Assembly (NCBI GenBank): GCA_030528645.1
Contig: JAUMYM010000011.1
Location: 1 to 42,348, forward strand
Reading direction: 5' to 3'
Source: Erysipelotrichaceae bacterium
GTDB taxonomy: Bacteria > Bacillota_I > Bacilli_A > Erysipelotrichales > Erysipelotrichaceae
Length of the DNA stretch: 42,348 bases
This document shows, piece by piece, positions 8,515-20,353 of the stretch. Made by a program: the position numbers and the translations under genes. Positions within the stretch are counted from its first letter, which is position 1. Each line of letters opens with the position of its first letter. The notes beneath the pieces were generated by a model. That model searched no databases and was not told the DNA's origin. It saw only the letters and a program-made list of their open reading frames with translations.

Positions 8515-8715
8515 TAAAAAAGAGATACCATCTAAAGGACGATATCTCGTGTTGCCACCTTCATTGCAAAATGTTTCACGTGAAACATTTTACCACTCAA
8601 ACTATAACGCAGCGATGCGGGAAGGATTAGTTCCACTAAAAGGTAGATTTCATTCATACTTCTTAATGACTCGCATCAACCGTCATCTTTCTTAAAAGAA
8701 GTTATCAATTACTTA
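8515..8715 (-). promoter_or_regulatory. T-box riboswitch (serine) upstream of serS
   Basis: On the minus strand the T-box AAGGTGGCAACACG (complement of 8548-8561) is followed by a terminator stem GAGATAT...GGTATCTC and a run of T. The UGGC of the bulge can pair with GCCA of tRNA-Ser, whose discriminator base is G, which supports serine. Stem I is outlined by GATGCG and CGCATC upstream. I could not fix the specifier codon; UCU and UCC triplets are both present in the stem I region. The stem between Stem I and the antiterminator contains parS site 2. The 5' boundary is approximate. Confidence 0.88.
8572..8587. other. parS centromere site 2, inside the serS T-box leader
   Basis: This second TGTTTCACGTGAAACA is identical to site 1, 1373 bases away. 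Here the dyad extends further (AAAATG and CATTTT flanks), making a perfect 24-bp palindrome. In RNA the same bases form a strong hairpin between T-box Stem I and the antiterminator, the position usually taken by Stem II/III. Confidence 0.93.
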
Positions 8716-8814
8716 TCCTTTATCATTGTTATACTAGTATTTAATCACTATAGTTAGCAAAATGCAATAAATTTAAAGTATAAATTTATGAAAAAACACT
8801 ATTTCATATACATC

Positions 8815-8847
8815 ATAAAAAAGAAGTGTAATTATTTCTACACTTCT
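8815..8847 (-). terminator. Terminator overlapping the gyrA stop codon
   Basis: Arms AGAAGTGTA (8822-8830) and TACACTTCT (8839-8847) pair. On the minus strand the stem is followed by CTTTTTTAT. The upstream arm contains the last codons of gyrA and its TAG stop. Confidence 0.8.
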
Positions 8848-11321
8848 AATTGCTCTTCCATAACATCTTCAGCTTCTTCATTGCTATCTTCACTACTAGT
8901 AATAATCGCAACGGTACTCACTTTACTACCTTCTGTCGGCTTCATTAAGCGAACCCCTTGTGTTGAGCGTCCTAATGTTGATACTTTTGATAGATTAATA
9001 CGAATAACAATACCATCATCCGTCATGATTAAACAATCTTCATCTCCATTAACCGCTCTTAAGGATACAAGTTGTCCATTTTTCTCAGTAACCTTAATTG
9101 TTGATACCCCTTTTCCTCCTCGAGAAGTAATACGGTAATCTTCAAGGCTTGATTTTTTACCATATCCATTTTCTGATACAACAAGTAAGAAGTTTCCGTT
9201 ACTTGATGTAGCCATACCAACAACATAGCCACCATCGACGTTCATACCTTTAATACCGGTCGCTGTTCTTCCCATACTACGAACACATTTTTCATCAAAA
9301 CGCACGGCTTTTCCATTGCTTGCAGCAATAATAATATCATCGTTTCCTGTAGTAGGACGAACCATAACTAATTGATCGTCTTCTTTTAAATGAATCGCAA
9401 TCTTACCATTTTTATTGATATTTTCAAATTCACTAACAGAAGTCTTTTTCACAAGACCTTTTTTTGTTGTAAAGAATAGATATTTATATTGTTCATTATC
9501 CTTTTTAATCGGAACAAGTGCTTTTACTTTTTCATCTTTATCAAGATCAATTAAGTTAATCGCCGGAATTCCTTTTGAAGTACGAGATGCCTCCGGAACT
9601 TTATAGCCCTTAATGCGATATACTCGACCAAAGTCCGTAAACAATAATAAGTAATCATGGGTTGACATTGAGATAAAAGAATCAATGACATCATCTTCAT
9701 TTACACTCATACCTTTAACACCACGACCTCCACGGTTTTGAATCTTATACGTATCTTGATTAATACGTTTCATATATCCATTCACCGTCATTGAAATAAT
9801 AATATCTTCTACCGGTATTAAATCTTCATCTTCAACTTCCAATACTCCTTCTAAGATTTCACTACGACGAGCATCTCCATATTTTTCTTTGACTTCTAAC
9901 AATTCCTGTTTAATGATTGCAATAACACGATCATGATTTGCAAGAATGTCCTTTAAGTCTTCAATGATATGTAACATTTCTTGATATTCTGCAACAATCT
10001 TATCACGCTCTAAGCCGGTAAGACGTTTGAATTGCATATCTAAAATTGCTTTTGCTTGAATTTCTGTTAATTCAAAACGATTCATTAACTCTTGCATCGC
10101 CAATGCAGTATCTTTCGAATTGCGTATTAGCGTTAAGATTTCATCAATGTGATCAATCGCAACTTTTAATCCTAATAAGATATGTGCACGATCTTCCGCT
10201 TTCTTTAATTCAAACTGTGTACGTCGTACCACAACATCCACTTGGTGCTTCGCATAATACTTTAAGACTTCTTTTAATCCTAGCTGCATTGGAACATTAT
10301 TTACCAATACAATGGTATTAACACCAAAGGATGTTTGTAAAGCAGTCATACGATATAACTGATTTAAAATAACCTCTACTTGAGCATCTTTTTTACATTC
10401 AATAACAATACGAATCCCTTTCATGCTTGATTCATCTGTTAAATCGGTAATCCCTTCAACTAAGCGATCACGTACTAAAGACGCTATTTTTTCAACTAAA
10501 TTTGCTTTATTAACAAGATATGGAATTTCATAGATAACAATACGTTTTTTACCATTAGATAGTTCTTCAATATTGACTTTACTACGAATGACAATGCTTC
10601 CACGTCCTGTTTCATAGGCTTGTTTGATGCCTGCTCGACCCAAAATATAGCCTCCGGTTGGAAAGTCAGGTCCACTGATGTAGTTATCCATCAATTCAAC
10701 CACACTAATATCCGGATGTTCCATAACCGCAATGGTTGCATCAATGGTTTCTGCGATGTTATGTGGAGGAATATTTGTTGCCATACCTACAGCTATCCCG
10801 CTTGTTCCATTTACCAGTAAGTTAGGGAATTTGGCAGGTAATACTACCGGTTCCTTTTCTTCTCCATCGTAGTTATCCATCCAATCAACGGTATCTTTTT
10901 GAATGTCCTTTAACATTTCCATGGAAATTTTTGACATACGTGCTTCCGTATAACGCATTGCCGCTGCTCCATCTCCATCCAAAGATCCAAAGTTACCATG
11001 CCCATCCACCAATGGATAGCGATAACTAAAGTCTTGTGCCATACGAACCATCGTTTCATAAACTGCAACATCACCATGAGGGTGGTATTTCCCAATAACA
11101 TCCCCAACAATACGAGCAGATTTCTTATGCGGTTTATCTGCTACAATTCCTAAAGCATTCATCGCATATAAAATACGACGATGCACCGGCTTTAATCCAT
11201 CACGAACATCCGGTAAAGCACGTGATACGATGACGGACATTGAATAATCAAGAAAGCTTGTACGCATTTCTTTGGAAATATTTACTTGAACAATTTTTCC
11301 ATGGTTAAATTTTTCTTCCAT
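8838..11321 (-). CDS. gyrA: DNA gyrase subunit A
   Basis: GyrA is the breakage-reunion subunit of gyrase, introducing negative supercoils together with GyrB. The protein is 827 aa. The winged-helix domain contains catalytic Tyr124 in [11 protein letters not shown]. The C-terminal beta-pinwheel carries the GyrA box region [10 protein letters not shown] near residue 540 and repeated blades. In the quinolone-determining region, [17 protein letters not shown] has Val85 at the place of E. coli Ser83 and Glu89 at Asp87; the valine is unusual for a susceptible gyrase. The ribosome site AAGGAGGCTTAT precedes ATG, 10 bases after gyrB. The tail is short and acidic. Confidence 0.97.
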   Translation of the reverse strand: MEEKFNHGKIVQVNISKEMRTSFLDYSMSVIVSRALPDVRDGLKPVHRRILYAMNALGIVADKPHKKSARIVGDVIGKYHPHGDVAVYETMVRMAQDFSYRYPLVDGHGNFGSLDGDGAAAMRYTEARMSKISMEMLKDIQKDTVDWMDNYDGEEKEPVVLPAKFPNLLVNGTSGIAVGMATNIPPHNIAETIDATIAVMEHPDISVVELMDNYISGPDFPTGGYILGRAGIKQAYETGRGSIVIRSKVNIEELSNGKKRIVIYEIPYLVNKANLVEKIASLVRDRLVEGITDLTDESSMKGIRIVIECKKDAQVEVILNQLYRMTALQTSFGVNTIVLVNNVPMQLGLKEVLKYYAKHQVDVVVRRTQFELKKAEDRAHILLGLKVAIDHIDEILTLIRNSKDTALAMQELMNRFELTEIQAKAILDMQFKRLTGLERDKIVAEYQEMLHIIEDLKDILANHDRVIAIIKQELLEVKEKYGDARRSEILEGVLEVEDEDLIPVEDIIISMTVNGYMKRINQDTYKIQNRGGRGVKGMSVNEDDVIDSFISMSTHDYLLLFTDFGRVYRIKGYKVPEASRTSKGIPAINLIDLDKDEKVKALVPIKKDNEQYKYLFFTTKKGLVKKTSVSEFENINKNGKIAIHLKEDDQLVMVRPTTGNDDIIIAASNGKAVRFDEKCVRSMGRTATGIKGMNVDGGYVVGMATSSNGNFLLVVSENGYGKKSSLEDYRITSRGGKGVSTIKVTEKNGQLVSLRAVNGDEDCLIMTDDGIVIRINLSKVSTLGRSTQGVRLMKPTEGSKVSTVAIITSSEDSNEEAEDVMEEQLEV

Positions 11322-11331
11322 ATAAGCCTCC

Positions 11332-14328
<2,997 letters not shown>

Positions 14329-14332
<4 letters not shown>

Positions 14333-14538
14333 CGATCTTTTACAATTTGATATGTACTTCCTTCTATTACAACAATATCCCCATGATACAACTTACGTCC
14401 ACGACGATCTTCTTTTTCATTATTTACAGTAATGTTTAGCTGTTTTACCATACATTTAGCTTGACCGCCACTTTGGATATAATCCGTTAATTTTAATAAT
14501 TGTCCAAGGGTAATATATTCACCGGTAATATGAATCAT
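14329..14538 (-). CDS. yaaA: S4-domain RNA-binding protein YaaA
   Basis: This is a 69-aa protein made almost wholly of one S4 domain: ITLGQLLKLTDYIQSGGQAK, then VNNEKEDRRGRKLYHGDIV. It is found between dnaN and recF throughout Bacillota. S4 domains bind structured RNA; this family has been linked to the ribosome. AAGGAAATTGATATT precedes the ATG. It overlaps recF by four bases. Confidence 0.93.
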
Positions 14539-14562
14539 AATATCAATTTCCTTTTTTATACT

Positions 14563-14604
14563 AGATTATTATACCATAGTTTAATGTAATGTAGGTACCT
14601 ACAT
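14563..14604 (-). promoter_or_regulatory. Promoter with palindromic operator for yaaA-recF-gyrB-gyrA
   Basis: On the minus strand an extended -10 TGGTATAAT is followed about 30 bases later by the yaaA start. No good -35 hexamer is present. The -35 position is instead next to the perfect 16-bp palindrome ATGTAGGTACCTACAT (14589-14604). It has the ATGT-N8-ACAT spacing known for PadR-family operators, but no such regulator gene is in the window. The promoter is seen; the operator role is inference. Confidence 0.6.
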
Positions 14605-14610
14605 ATAAAA

Positions 14611-14642
14611 TAAAAAAAGCGCTTATTTTCAAAATAAACGCT
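14611..14642 (-). terminator. Terminator after dnaN
   Basis: AGCG-C-TTATTTT pairs with AAAATAA-A-CGCT, with one mismatch in the stem. On the minus strand TTTTTTTATTTTAT follows. It separates dnaN from the yaaA promoter. Confidence 0.8.
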
Positions 14643-14653
14643 ATATTTTAAGA

Positions 14654-15778
14654 TTAGTTATAACTTCTTACCGGCAATACTAACTGAATAATGCTTTCAT
14701 CCACTAAAGAATTAATAATAAACTGCTTCATTTCTCCACTGAAGTTAATCTTAACACGGGCATTTCCTAAAGCACGTAAAGCTTCAATAACATAACGACC
14801 GCTAAATGATAACTCAATCGGTTCTCCTTGATAGATAGCTCCATCTAATAATTCTTCTGAAGAACCTACTTCTTGACTTCTTGATGAAATAATGACTTCT
14901 TCCGGACTTGCGGTTAATTTAATAATACTGATTCCTTCATTTTTAATGAAAGAAGCACGGTCAATCGCTTTTAATAATTCATAACCATCTACCTCTAAGA
15001 AACGATTAAAGTCTTTTAAAATCAAACGTTCTGCATCCGGATAATCTTCATTGATTAAACGAGTTTGAATGATGGTAGTATCAATAAAGAATTGTGCTTT
15101 TTTATTTGATACTGCAACTTGAATGTCTTTTTCTTCATTTAATGATTTTAAAACTTCATTTAAACTCTTTGCCGGAATTGTAATATTAAAAGTATTTGGT
15201 GTATCCAACGTTACTGTTTTTAAAGCTAAACGATAGCTATCGGTAGCGATACATTTTAATTCATTACCGGAAGCTTTAAAATTAACTCCTGTTAACGCAG
15301 GACGTGTTTCTTTATCTGATGTTGCGAAAGTTGTTTGATTGATAATATCAACTAATGTTTTAGATGGTAAGGTAAAAGATTGTTCACATACTGTAAAGTC
15401 AATCAATGGATAATCGGTACTGCGAATACCATTGATATTAAATTCAGCATGATCACCACTGATTTTTGTTAAAGAACCATCTACGATTTCAATAGTAATT
15501 TCACTACTTTCAATCTTACGAACAATTTCCATGATATATCTTGATTCAATAACAATACTACCTACTTCATTGACAATTAAATTTAATTGTTCATTGGTAT
15601 CATTGGATAATCTAGTTTGAATGGAAATATTAGAATCAGAACCGGTTAAAATTAATTCATTGTCTTTTACATCGATTTTGATACCTGTTAAAGAAGGTAA
15701 TGGAGAATTATGAGAAACTGCACCTGCCACAATTGTAAGCGCATTGTAAAATGCTTTTTTTGAAACAATAAAATTCAT
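14654..15778 (-). CDS. dnaN: DNA polymerase III sliding clamp (beta subunit)
   Basis: This is the ring-shaped processivity clamp of polymerase III, 374 aa. The start MNFIVSKKAFYNAL and the end SIIQLVLPVRSYN are standard for Bacillota clamps. Three repeated clamp domains of about 125 residues are implied by length. GGAGTAACGCT is the ribosome site for the ATG. It lies downstream of dnaA with 140 bases between, holding DnaA boxes and the candidate unwinding region. Confidence 0.97.
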   Translation of the reverse strand: MNFIVSKKAFYNALTIVAGAVSHNSPLPSLTGIKIDVKDNELILTGSDSNISIQTRLSNDTNEQLNLIVNEVGSIVIESRYIMEIVRKIESSEITIEIVDGSLTKISGDHAEFNINGIRSTDYPLIDFTVCEQSFTLPSKTLVDIINQTTFATSDKETRPALTGVNFKASGNELKCIATDSYRLALKTVTLDTPNTFNITIPAKSLNEVLKSLNEEKDIQVAVSNKKAQFFIDTTIIQTRLINEDYPDAERLILKDFNRFLEVDGYELLKAIDRASFIKNEGISIIKLTASPEEVIISSRSQEVGSSEELLDGAIYQGEPIELSFSGRYVIEALRALGNARVKINFSGEMKQFIINSLVDESIIQLVLPVRSYN

Positions 15779-15918
15779 AGCGTTACTCCTTTTTATTTTT
15801 TATAAAGATTAAATACTATTAGGACTGTGGATACTGTGTATAAGTTATAAAAGTCCTTATATACTAAAACTATTCTATCAAATTTTTATGTTAATTAAAA
15901 GTGAATAATTGTGGATAA
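15779..15918. other. Origin, downstream part: DnaA boxes and candidate DNA unwinding element
   Basis: This is the dnaA-dnaN spacer. A perfect DnaA box TGTGGATAA (15910-15918) is followed by two adjacent one-mismatch boxes, TGTGGATAC (15826-15834) and TGTGTATAA (15835-15843). Reading towards dnaN on the minus strand, the boxes are followed by GTCCTAATAGTATTTAAT and then a nearly pure AT stretch up to dnaN. The steps CTA-ATA-GTA after the boxes resemble the DnaA-trio arrangement of Bacillus subtilis. The role as unwinding site is inferred from layout. Confidence 0.7.
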
Positions 15919-17268
15919 TTATACCTTGATAAGATGTTCAATCTCCATAATAACTTTTTGAAATAATGGATTCTCTTTGATCTGTTTCTCAACTTTTTCA
16001 CAGGCATTCATTACTGTTGAATGATCACGTTTTCCGAATTCATCCCCTATTTTTAAATATGGCAAATCTAAATGTTTACGTGATAAATACATAGCAATAT
16101 GGCGTGCTGTGGCTACATTTTTCGTGCGTACCTTAGATGTAAGTTGCTGTTTTGTTAAACCATAGTAATCACAGATAATCTTTTTTATAAAGTTAATGTT
16201 TAATTCCGTCTTTGTTTCCACAACTTGTCCTTTAAAAGCATCCATTGCCATGGCTAAATCAATTTTATTACGTACACCTTTAAAATTAATGGAATAGAAT
16301 AATAAACGAGTTAAAGCTCCTTCTAATGAACGAACATCCTTAGAGAAATTGGTTGCGATATAGGCTAAGGTATCTTCACTAACGGTTTGTGTTAAGTCTG
16401 GGATATTGGCAAGCTTTGATTTTAAAATATTAATACTTGTTTCAAATTCCGGAGATTCAATATTTACATTTAAACCAGAATTAAAACGTGAAATTATACG
16501 ATCTTCAAGTCCTTTGATTTCACTAGGAATGCAATCACTTGTTAAACAGATTTGTTTACGGTTATTTACAAGTTCATTAAACACACTAAAAAAGATTTCA
16601 TGTGTCTTTTCTTTTCCGGCAATAAATTGAATGTCATCTACTAAAAGAAGGTCTAAATCATAAAGTTCTTTTTTAAATTCATCAATTTTATTGGCTTTTG
16701 AGGATTTAACTACACAGTCAACAAATTCTAAACCGGAGATTAATCCAATCTTTTTATCTGGAAACATCTTTTTTACATGATTGCCAATGGCATTGAGTAA
16801 GTGTGTTTTTCCAAGACCTGAATTACCATAGATAAACAATGGATTGTAAGTGGTACCTGGATTATTTGCACATGTAAAAGCTGCAACCTGACTTTGTACA
16901 TTGGAATTACCGATGACGAAGTTTTCAAATGTATAATCACTTTTTAATTTATTTTTTAGGAAGTATGTTTTTACTTCGTTTGATTTTTGAATGCCAAAAT
17001 GTTCAAAATATTGATTTTTAATAAATACTTCACAGTGTATTGTTCCATTTACAATGCGACTGATGTGATCGTTAATACTTGGTAAATAGTTATTAACAAT
17101 CGCTAAACCCATATTATTTTCAACGATGATAATGGCTTTATTGTTGTTGATGCTGTGGATATATGAAGTTTGCAAGTATTGTAGTGAATACGAATCATTG
17201 ATTTCAAGATCTAATAATTCTGTTGTTTTATTCCAAATATCCAGTAGGTATCTCTCATTTGTAACCAT
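15919..17268 (-). CDS. dnaA: Chromosomal replication initiator DnaA
   Basis: DnaA is an AAA+ protein that binds TTATCCACA boxes and melts the origin. The protein is 449 aa from the ATG at 17268. That start is chosen because GGGGGGAAATCTAT precedes it and the sequence after it (MVTNERYLLDIWNKTTELL) is a normal DnaA domain I, whereas the longer open frame upstream has no such character. Walker A GNSGLGKTHLL is near residue 148, Walker B LLLVDDIQF near 209. The C-terminal DNA-binding signature DHSTVMNACEKV is near 418. DnaA boxes lie on both sides, so the gene is probably autoregulated. Confidence 0.97.
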   Translation of the reverse strand: MVTNERYLLDIWNKTTELLDLEINDSYSLQYLQTSYIHSINNNKAIIIVENNMGLAIVNNYLPSINDHISRIVNGTIHCEVFIKNQYFEHFGIQKSNEVKTYFLKNKLKSDYTFENFVIGNSNVQSQVAAFTCANNPGTTYNPLFIYGNSGLGKTHLLNAIGNHVKKMFPDKKIGLISGLEFVDCVVKSSKANKIDEFKKELYDLDLLLVDDIQFIAGKEKTHEIFFSVFNELVNNRKQICLTSDCIPSEIKGLEDRIISRFNSGLNVNIESPEFETSINILKSKLANIPDLTQTVSEDTLAYIATNFSKDVRSLEGALTRLLFYSINFKGVRNKIDLAMAMDAFKGQVVETKTELNINFIKKIICDYYGLTKQQLTSKVRTKNVATARHIAMYLSRKHLDLPYLKIGDEFGKRDHSTVMNACEKVEKQIKENPLFQKVIMEIEHLIKV

Positions 17269-17655
17269 ATAGATTTCCCCCCAGTTACAACTATAATACA
17301 TCATATTTATGGACTTGTATGATGAAAATAAATGTAAAAAAGTTTCACACAGTAAATGTGGATAAAATAAGACTTTAAAATAAATACTTTGTATAGTTAT
17401 CCACAATTATCCACAACTTTTAAAAAGTGTAAATCTTGTGGATAAATAATTCACAATCACATAATGTGTGGATTACGTGCATAAAATACGGGGTGTGAAA
17501 AACTATAAACAACTTATCCACCTAATAAAAAACGATAGATTCGCCATTCTGTGTAGAAATCAATACTATCCACATTCGGTGGAAAAAAGTAAAAATGGGA
17601 TGTTTATAAGTTGTGTATAAGTAGTGGTATAATGAAGAAGATAAAGAGGTAAGTT
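17269..17655. other. Origin, upstream part (oriC DnaA-box cluster)
   Basis: This 387-base gap between divergent dnaA and the VanY gene holds perfect DnaA boxes at 17357-17365, 17397-17405, 17407-17415 and 17437-17445. One-mismatch boxes occur at 17467-17475 (TGTGGATTA), 17514-17522 (TTATCCACC), 17566-17574 (CTATCCACA) and 17612-17620 (TGTGTATAA). Strand bias of all surrounding genes flips here. No gene is visible in it. This is the conserved oriC position in Bacillota. Confidence 0.92.
17627..17633 (+). promoter_or_regulatory. Extended -10 of the VanY-like gene
   Basis: GTGGTATAAT gives a TGG-TATAAT extended -10 about 22 bases before the start. The spacer region overlaps a DnaA-box-like TGTGTATAA (17612-17620), so initiator binding could affect this promoter. 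No clear -35 was seen. Confidence 0.5.
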
Positions 17656-18408
17656 ATGAAAAAAGGAATGATTTTATTCATGGTAAGTATCTTAGTGGCT
17701 TGTACGCCAAATACAAAAGAGGAAACAACCATGCCTAAGGAAGAAACAACGACGACAATGACAACAACAATCCAGACAACCAGTGAAACAACAACTACAC
17801 AAGAAATCATTGAAACAACAAAAGCTATGCAAAGTGAAAAGGATATTGATGATTACAATAGTATCTATGTCATTATCAATAAACAAAGACCATTGCCACA
17901 GGATTATGAACCAAGTGATTTAGTGATACCTAATGTAAGTTTGATGAAAGAATTGTATTTACGTAAAGAAGCTGCAGAGGCGATTGAAGAAATGTTTGAA
18001 GCAGCACTCAAGGATGGAATAGAATTAAAAATTGGTAGTGGTTATCGCTCTTATGCATATCAAAGTCGTTTATATAGTAATTATGCAAAGCGTGATGGAG
18101 AAGAGGCGGCATCTCGTTATAGTTCTAAGCCGGGACAATCGGAACATCAAACTGGTTTGGTGGTCGATCTTGCCGCAAGCAATGAGGTATGTTACTTAGA
18201 ACAGTGTTTTGAAGATACAAAGGAAGCGCAATGGTTATTTGAGCATAGTTATAAATATGGGTTTGTACTTCGTTATTTAAAAGATAAAGAAGATATTACG
18301 GGTTATATGTATGAACCATGGCATTATCGTTATATTGGAAAAGAAGAAGCTAAGAAGATCTATGAAAGTGGATTGACGTTAGAAGAGTATTTTGGTTTGG
18401 TGGAATAA
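17656..18408 (+). CDS. VanY/DdcY-family D-alanyl-D-alanine carboxypeptidase lipoprotein
   Basis: This is a peptidoglycan-trimming metallopeptidase of the LAS/VanY type, 250 aa. The N-terminus MKKGMILFMVSILVAC is a lipoprotein signal with lipid-anchored Cys16. A Thr-rich spacer (about residues 24-55) keeps the enzyme off the membrane. The catalytic domain has SGYRSYAYQSRLY near 126, the zinc motif SEHQTGLVVDL near 162 with His and Asp, and the second zinc His in EPWHYRY near 220. The ribosome site is AGAGGTAAGTT. It lies just right of oriC, where rpmH is normally expected. The substrate is presumed to be the terminal D-Ala of peptidoglycan stem peptides. Confidence 0.92.
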   Translation: MKKGMILFMVSILVACTPNTKEETTMPKEETTTTMTTTIQTTSETTTTQEIIETTKAMQSEKDIDDYNSIYVIINKQRPLPQDYEPSDLVIPNVSLMKELYLRKEAAEAIEEMFEAALKDGIELKIGSGYRSYAYQSRLYSNYAKRDGEEAASRYSSKPGQSEHQTGLVVDLAASNEVCYLEQCFEDTKEAQWLFEHSYKYGFVLRYLKDKEDITGYMYEPWHYRYIGKEEAKKIYESGLTLEEYFGLVE

Positions 18409-18410
18409 AC

Positions 18411-18439
18411 AAGTAGAAATAAAAAGTTCTACTTTTTAT
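18411..18439 (+). terminator. Terminator after the VanY-like gene
   Basis: AAGTAGAA and TTCTACTT pair with a 8-base A-rich loop, followed by TTTATTTG. Confidence 0.7.
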
Positions 18440-18479
18440 TTGTAGAAAATAATAATATGTGTATTATATTGTTATTATA

Positions 18480-18508
18480 TTGACAATCAAAAATATAATG
18501 GTTAATAT
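18480..18508 (+). promoter_or_regulatory. Probable promoter of the five-gene cassette
   Basis: A consensus TTGACA (18480-18485) is followed after 17 bases by TAATAT (18503-18508), four of six matches to the -10 consensus. A TATAAT lies between them but at only 8 bases from the -35, too close to pair with it. Confidence 0.5.
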
Positions 18509-18531
18509 TTAAAAAGGAAAAATTTATTAGC

Positions 18532-18570
18532 TATCAAAAAAATTATTTAAAATAAATAATTTTTTTGATA
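18532..18570 (+). repeat. Perfect 18-bp inverted repeat in the cassette leader
   Basis: TATCAAAAAAATTATTTA and its exact reverse complement are separated by three bases. It lies between the likely promoter and the first gene, 57 bases before the ATG. It is not followed by a T run, so it is not a normal terminator. It could be an mRNA-stabilising hairpin or a protein-binding dyad. Confidence 0.8.
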
Positions 18571-18627
18571 AATATAGTTAATAAAATATCTAGCATAAAT
18601 ACATAAAATGGGAGGGATAAAATATTT

Positions 18628-20340
18628 ATGTCAAAAGATTATATAGTTGATTCTTCAAAAATTAATGATATTGAGAAAACAATAAATTTAATTTATGAAA
18701 ATCTAGAGCTTGTAAGTGAAAAAGTAGAAGATACAAATAACAATACTCAAATTATCTATAATGATCTAGAAAAACTTTCAAATGATTTTTATGAATTTGT
18801 TCAAATGCAGTTAAGAGCAAATGCGAAATCAAATTCTCAGCAAAGATTGATTCAAATACGTCAAGAAATAGAGAAGAAATTTGGTCACTATGATGATATA
18901 AGAAGAACAGCAATAGGAATTTTACAAGCTGATGACTTAGGTATTGTTAAGAGGGAAACAATTACCACTGTTACAGAAGAATTAATGATTTCTACACCTG
19001 GATATTGGCTTGCACCGTGTTTAGTAGCTCTCGCTGCTTGGATTAATGATAAACAAGAATTAGCAGAGAAAGCTTTAAGAGAAGGGATAAAAAGAGATGA
19101 TGAAAAAACATCATTATTTTTTGCATTAATATGTAGAAGAGCAAACAAAAAATTAGCTGCACTTAAATGGACACAAAGATATTTGGAAAATCAAGATGCA
19201 GAATCAATTGATAGAAAAACAGTCATAATTATTGATGCTTATGCAAGTGGCTTATTAGGAGTTGATTCAGAAGGGTATGTTACTAAACAAATTAAAAATT
19301 GGATAAAAAAATTAGAAGAAAAAGATAACTATATTGAAAATCAATCAAAACAATGGTCTGATTCAATTAAATTAAAGAGAAAACCATTTAACGATGAAGA
19401 ATATGTATATTTAAAAAAGTATAGTAATACATGGTCAATTTTAGAAGATATAATGGAAGGAGCCATATTAAATATAGATATTTTAGATTATTTTAAGTCT
19501 ATTTTTGATAAAGAAGTATCAAATGAACCTTTAAAGGTAAGATTAGATGAAATTCTCAATGGTCTTGTAACAGATTTTGATGAGGAAGAAGTTCCATTAA
19601 AAAAAGAAGAAAGATACAATCAGTATATAGTGGATTTTGAAGGAGATGTAGAAAGAGCAGAAAACTATATGGAAGCAGAGAAAAATATATTTGATGAAAG
19701 AAAAGATTTTTCTCAAATATTGACAGATGCAGCAATGAATCCTGAAATTGCAAAAACAAGCATGTCAACTCAAAAATTTGCAATAGCACTTTCGAAAGAA
19801 TGGATTATAAATGCATATAATGATTTAACTGTAGAAAACAGAATGAAAATACCTTCAGAAATAGAAATTAATATAGAATCTTTTAATGACAAGACAACAG
19901 ATGGTAAAAATCAGGAAGAAATAATAAAAAGATTTAATGATTATATTGATGAAAAATTAGAAAATGAATTATATGAATATGAGTTTACTGGTTTAGAATC
20001 AATGTTTTTATATGGAGGTTTAGTTTTAGGAATAATTGGATTAATTACACTTAATTTTGCTTTTATATTAATTGGAGCTGTATTATTTTTTTATTTTAAT
20101 TCTAAAAAAAGATCCAAGAGAATTCAATATGAAAATATTGAAGATGAATATTCAGAAAAAAGAAAAAAAGGAATACAAATTATTGTTGCACTTCTAGCAG
20201 AAGTAGTAGATTTTAGAATTGATTTTTCAGAAAAGGATCAAGTTAGTAAAGATGTTATTGATTATTTATCTGAAATTCAACCTGAACAGTATATAAACAA
20301 ATTAGCAGAATCAAATCGCAGAATAAAAATGGAAATTTAG
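18628..20340 (+). CDS. Unrecognised 570-aa protein with a C-terminal membrane hairpin (cassette gene 1)
   Basis: The family is not recognised. Residues 1-70 are polar and heptad-like (coiled coil). The middle (about 75-440) is helical and includes the Ala/Leu-rich helical stretch PGYWLAPCLVALAAWINDKQ near 125-145, resembling helical-repeat packing. Two adjacent hydrophobic segments near residues 459-475 and 478-495 form a membrane hairpin, followed by a basic stretch KKRSKR and a final soluble helical part. The start is supported by GGGAGGG about 12 bases upstream. Arginines are mostly AGA and isoleucines often ATA. The next small gene starts 13 bases after the stop. It may be the membrane partner of the AAA+ protein; that is inference. 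Confidence 0.85.
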   Translation: MSKDYIVDSSKINDIEKTINLIYENLELVSEKVEDTNNNTQIIYNDLEKLSNDFYEFVQMQLRANAKSNSQQRLIQIRQEIEKKFGHYDDIRRTAIGILQADDLGIVKRETITTVTEELMISTPGYWLAPCLVALAAWINDKQELAEKALREGIKRDDEKTSLFFALICRRANKKLAALKWTQRYLENQDAESIDRKTVIIIDAYASGLLGVDSEGYVTKQIKNWIKKLEEKDNYIENQSKQWSDSIKLKRKPFNDEEYVYLKKYSNTWSILEDIMEGAILNIDILDYFKSIFDKEVSNEPLKVRLDEILNGLVTDFDEEEVPLKKEERYNQYIVDFEGDVERAENYMEAEKNIFDERKDFSQILTDAAMNPEIAKTSMSTQKFAIALSKEWIINAYNDLTVENRMKIPSEIEINIESFNDKTTDGKNQEEIIKRFNDYIDEKLENELYEYEFTGLESMFLYGGLVLGIIGLITLNFAFILIGAVLFFYFNSKKRSKRIQYENIEDEYSEKRKKGIQIIVALLAEVVDFRIDFSEKDQVSKDVIDYLSEIQPEQYINKLAESNRRIKMEI

Positions 20341-20353
20341 GAGAAATAATATA

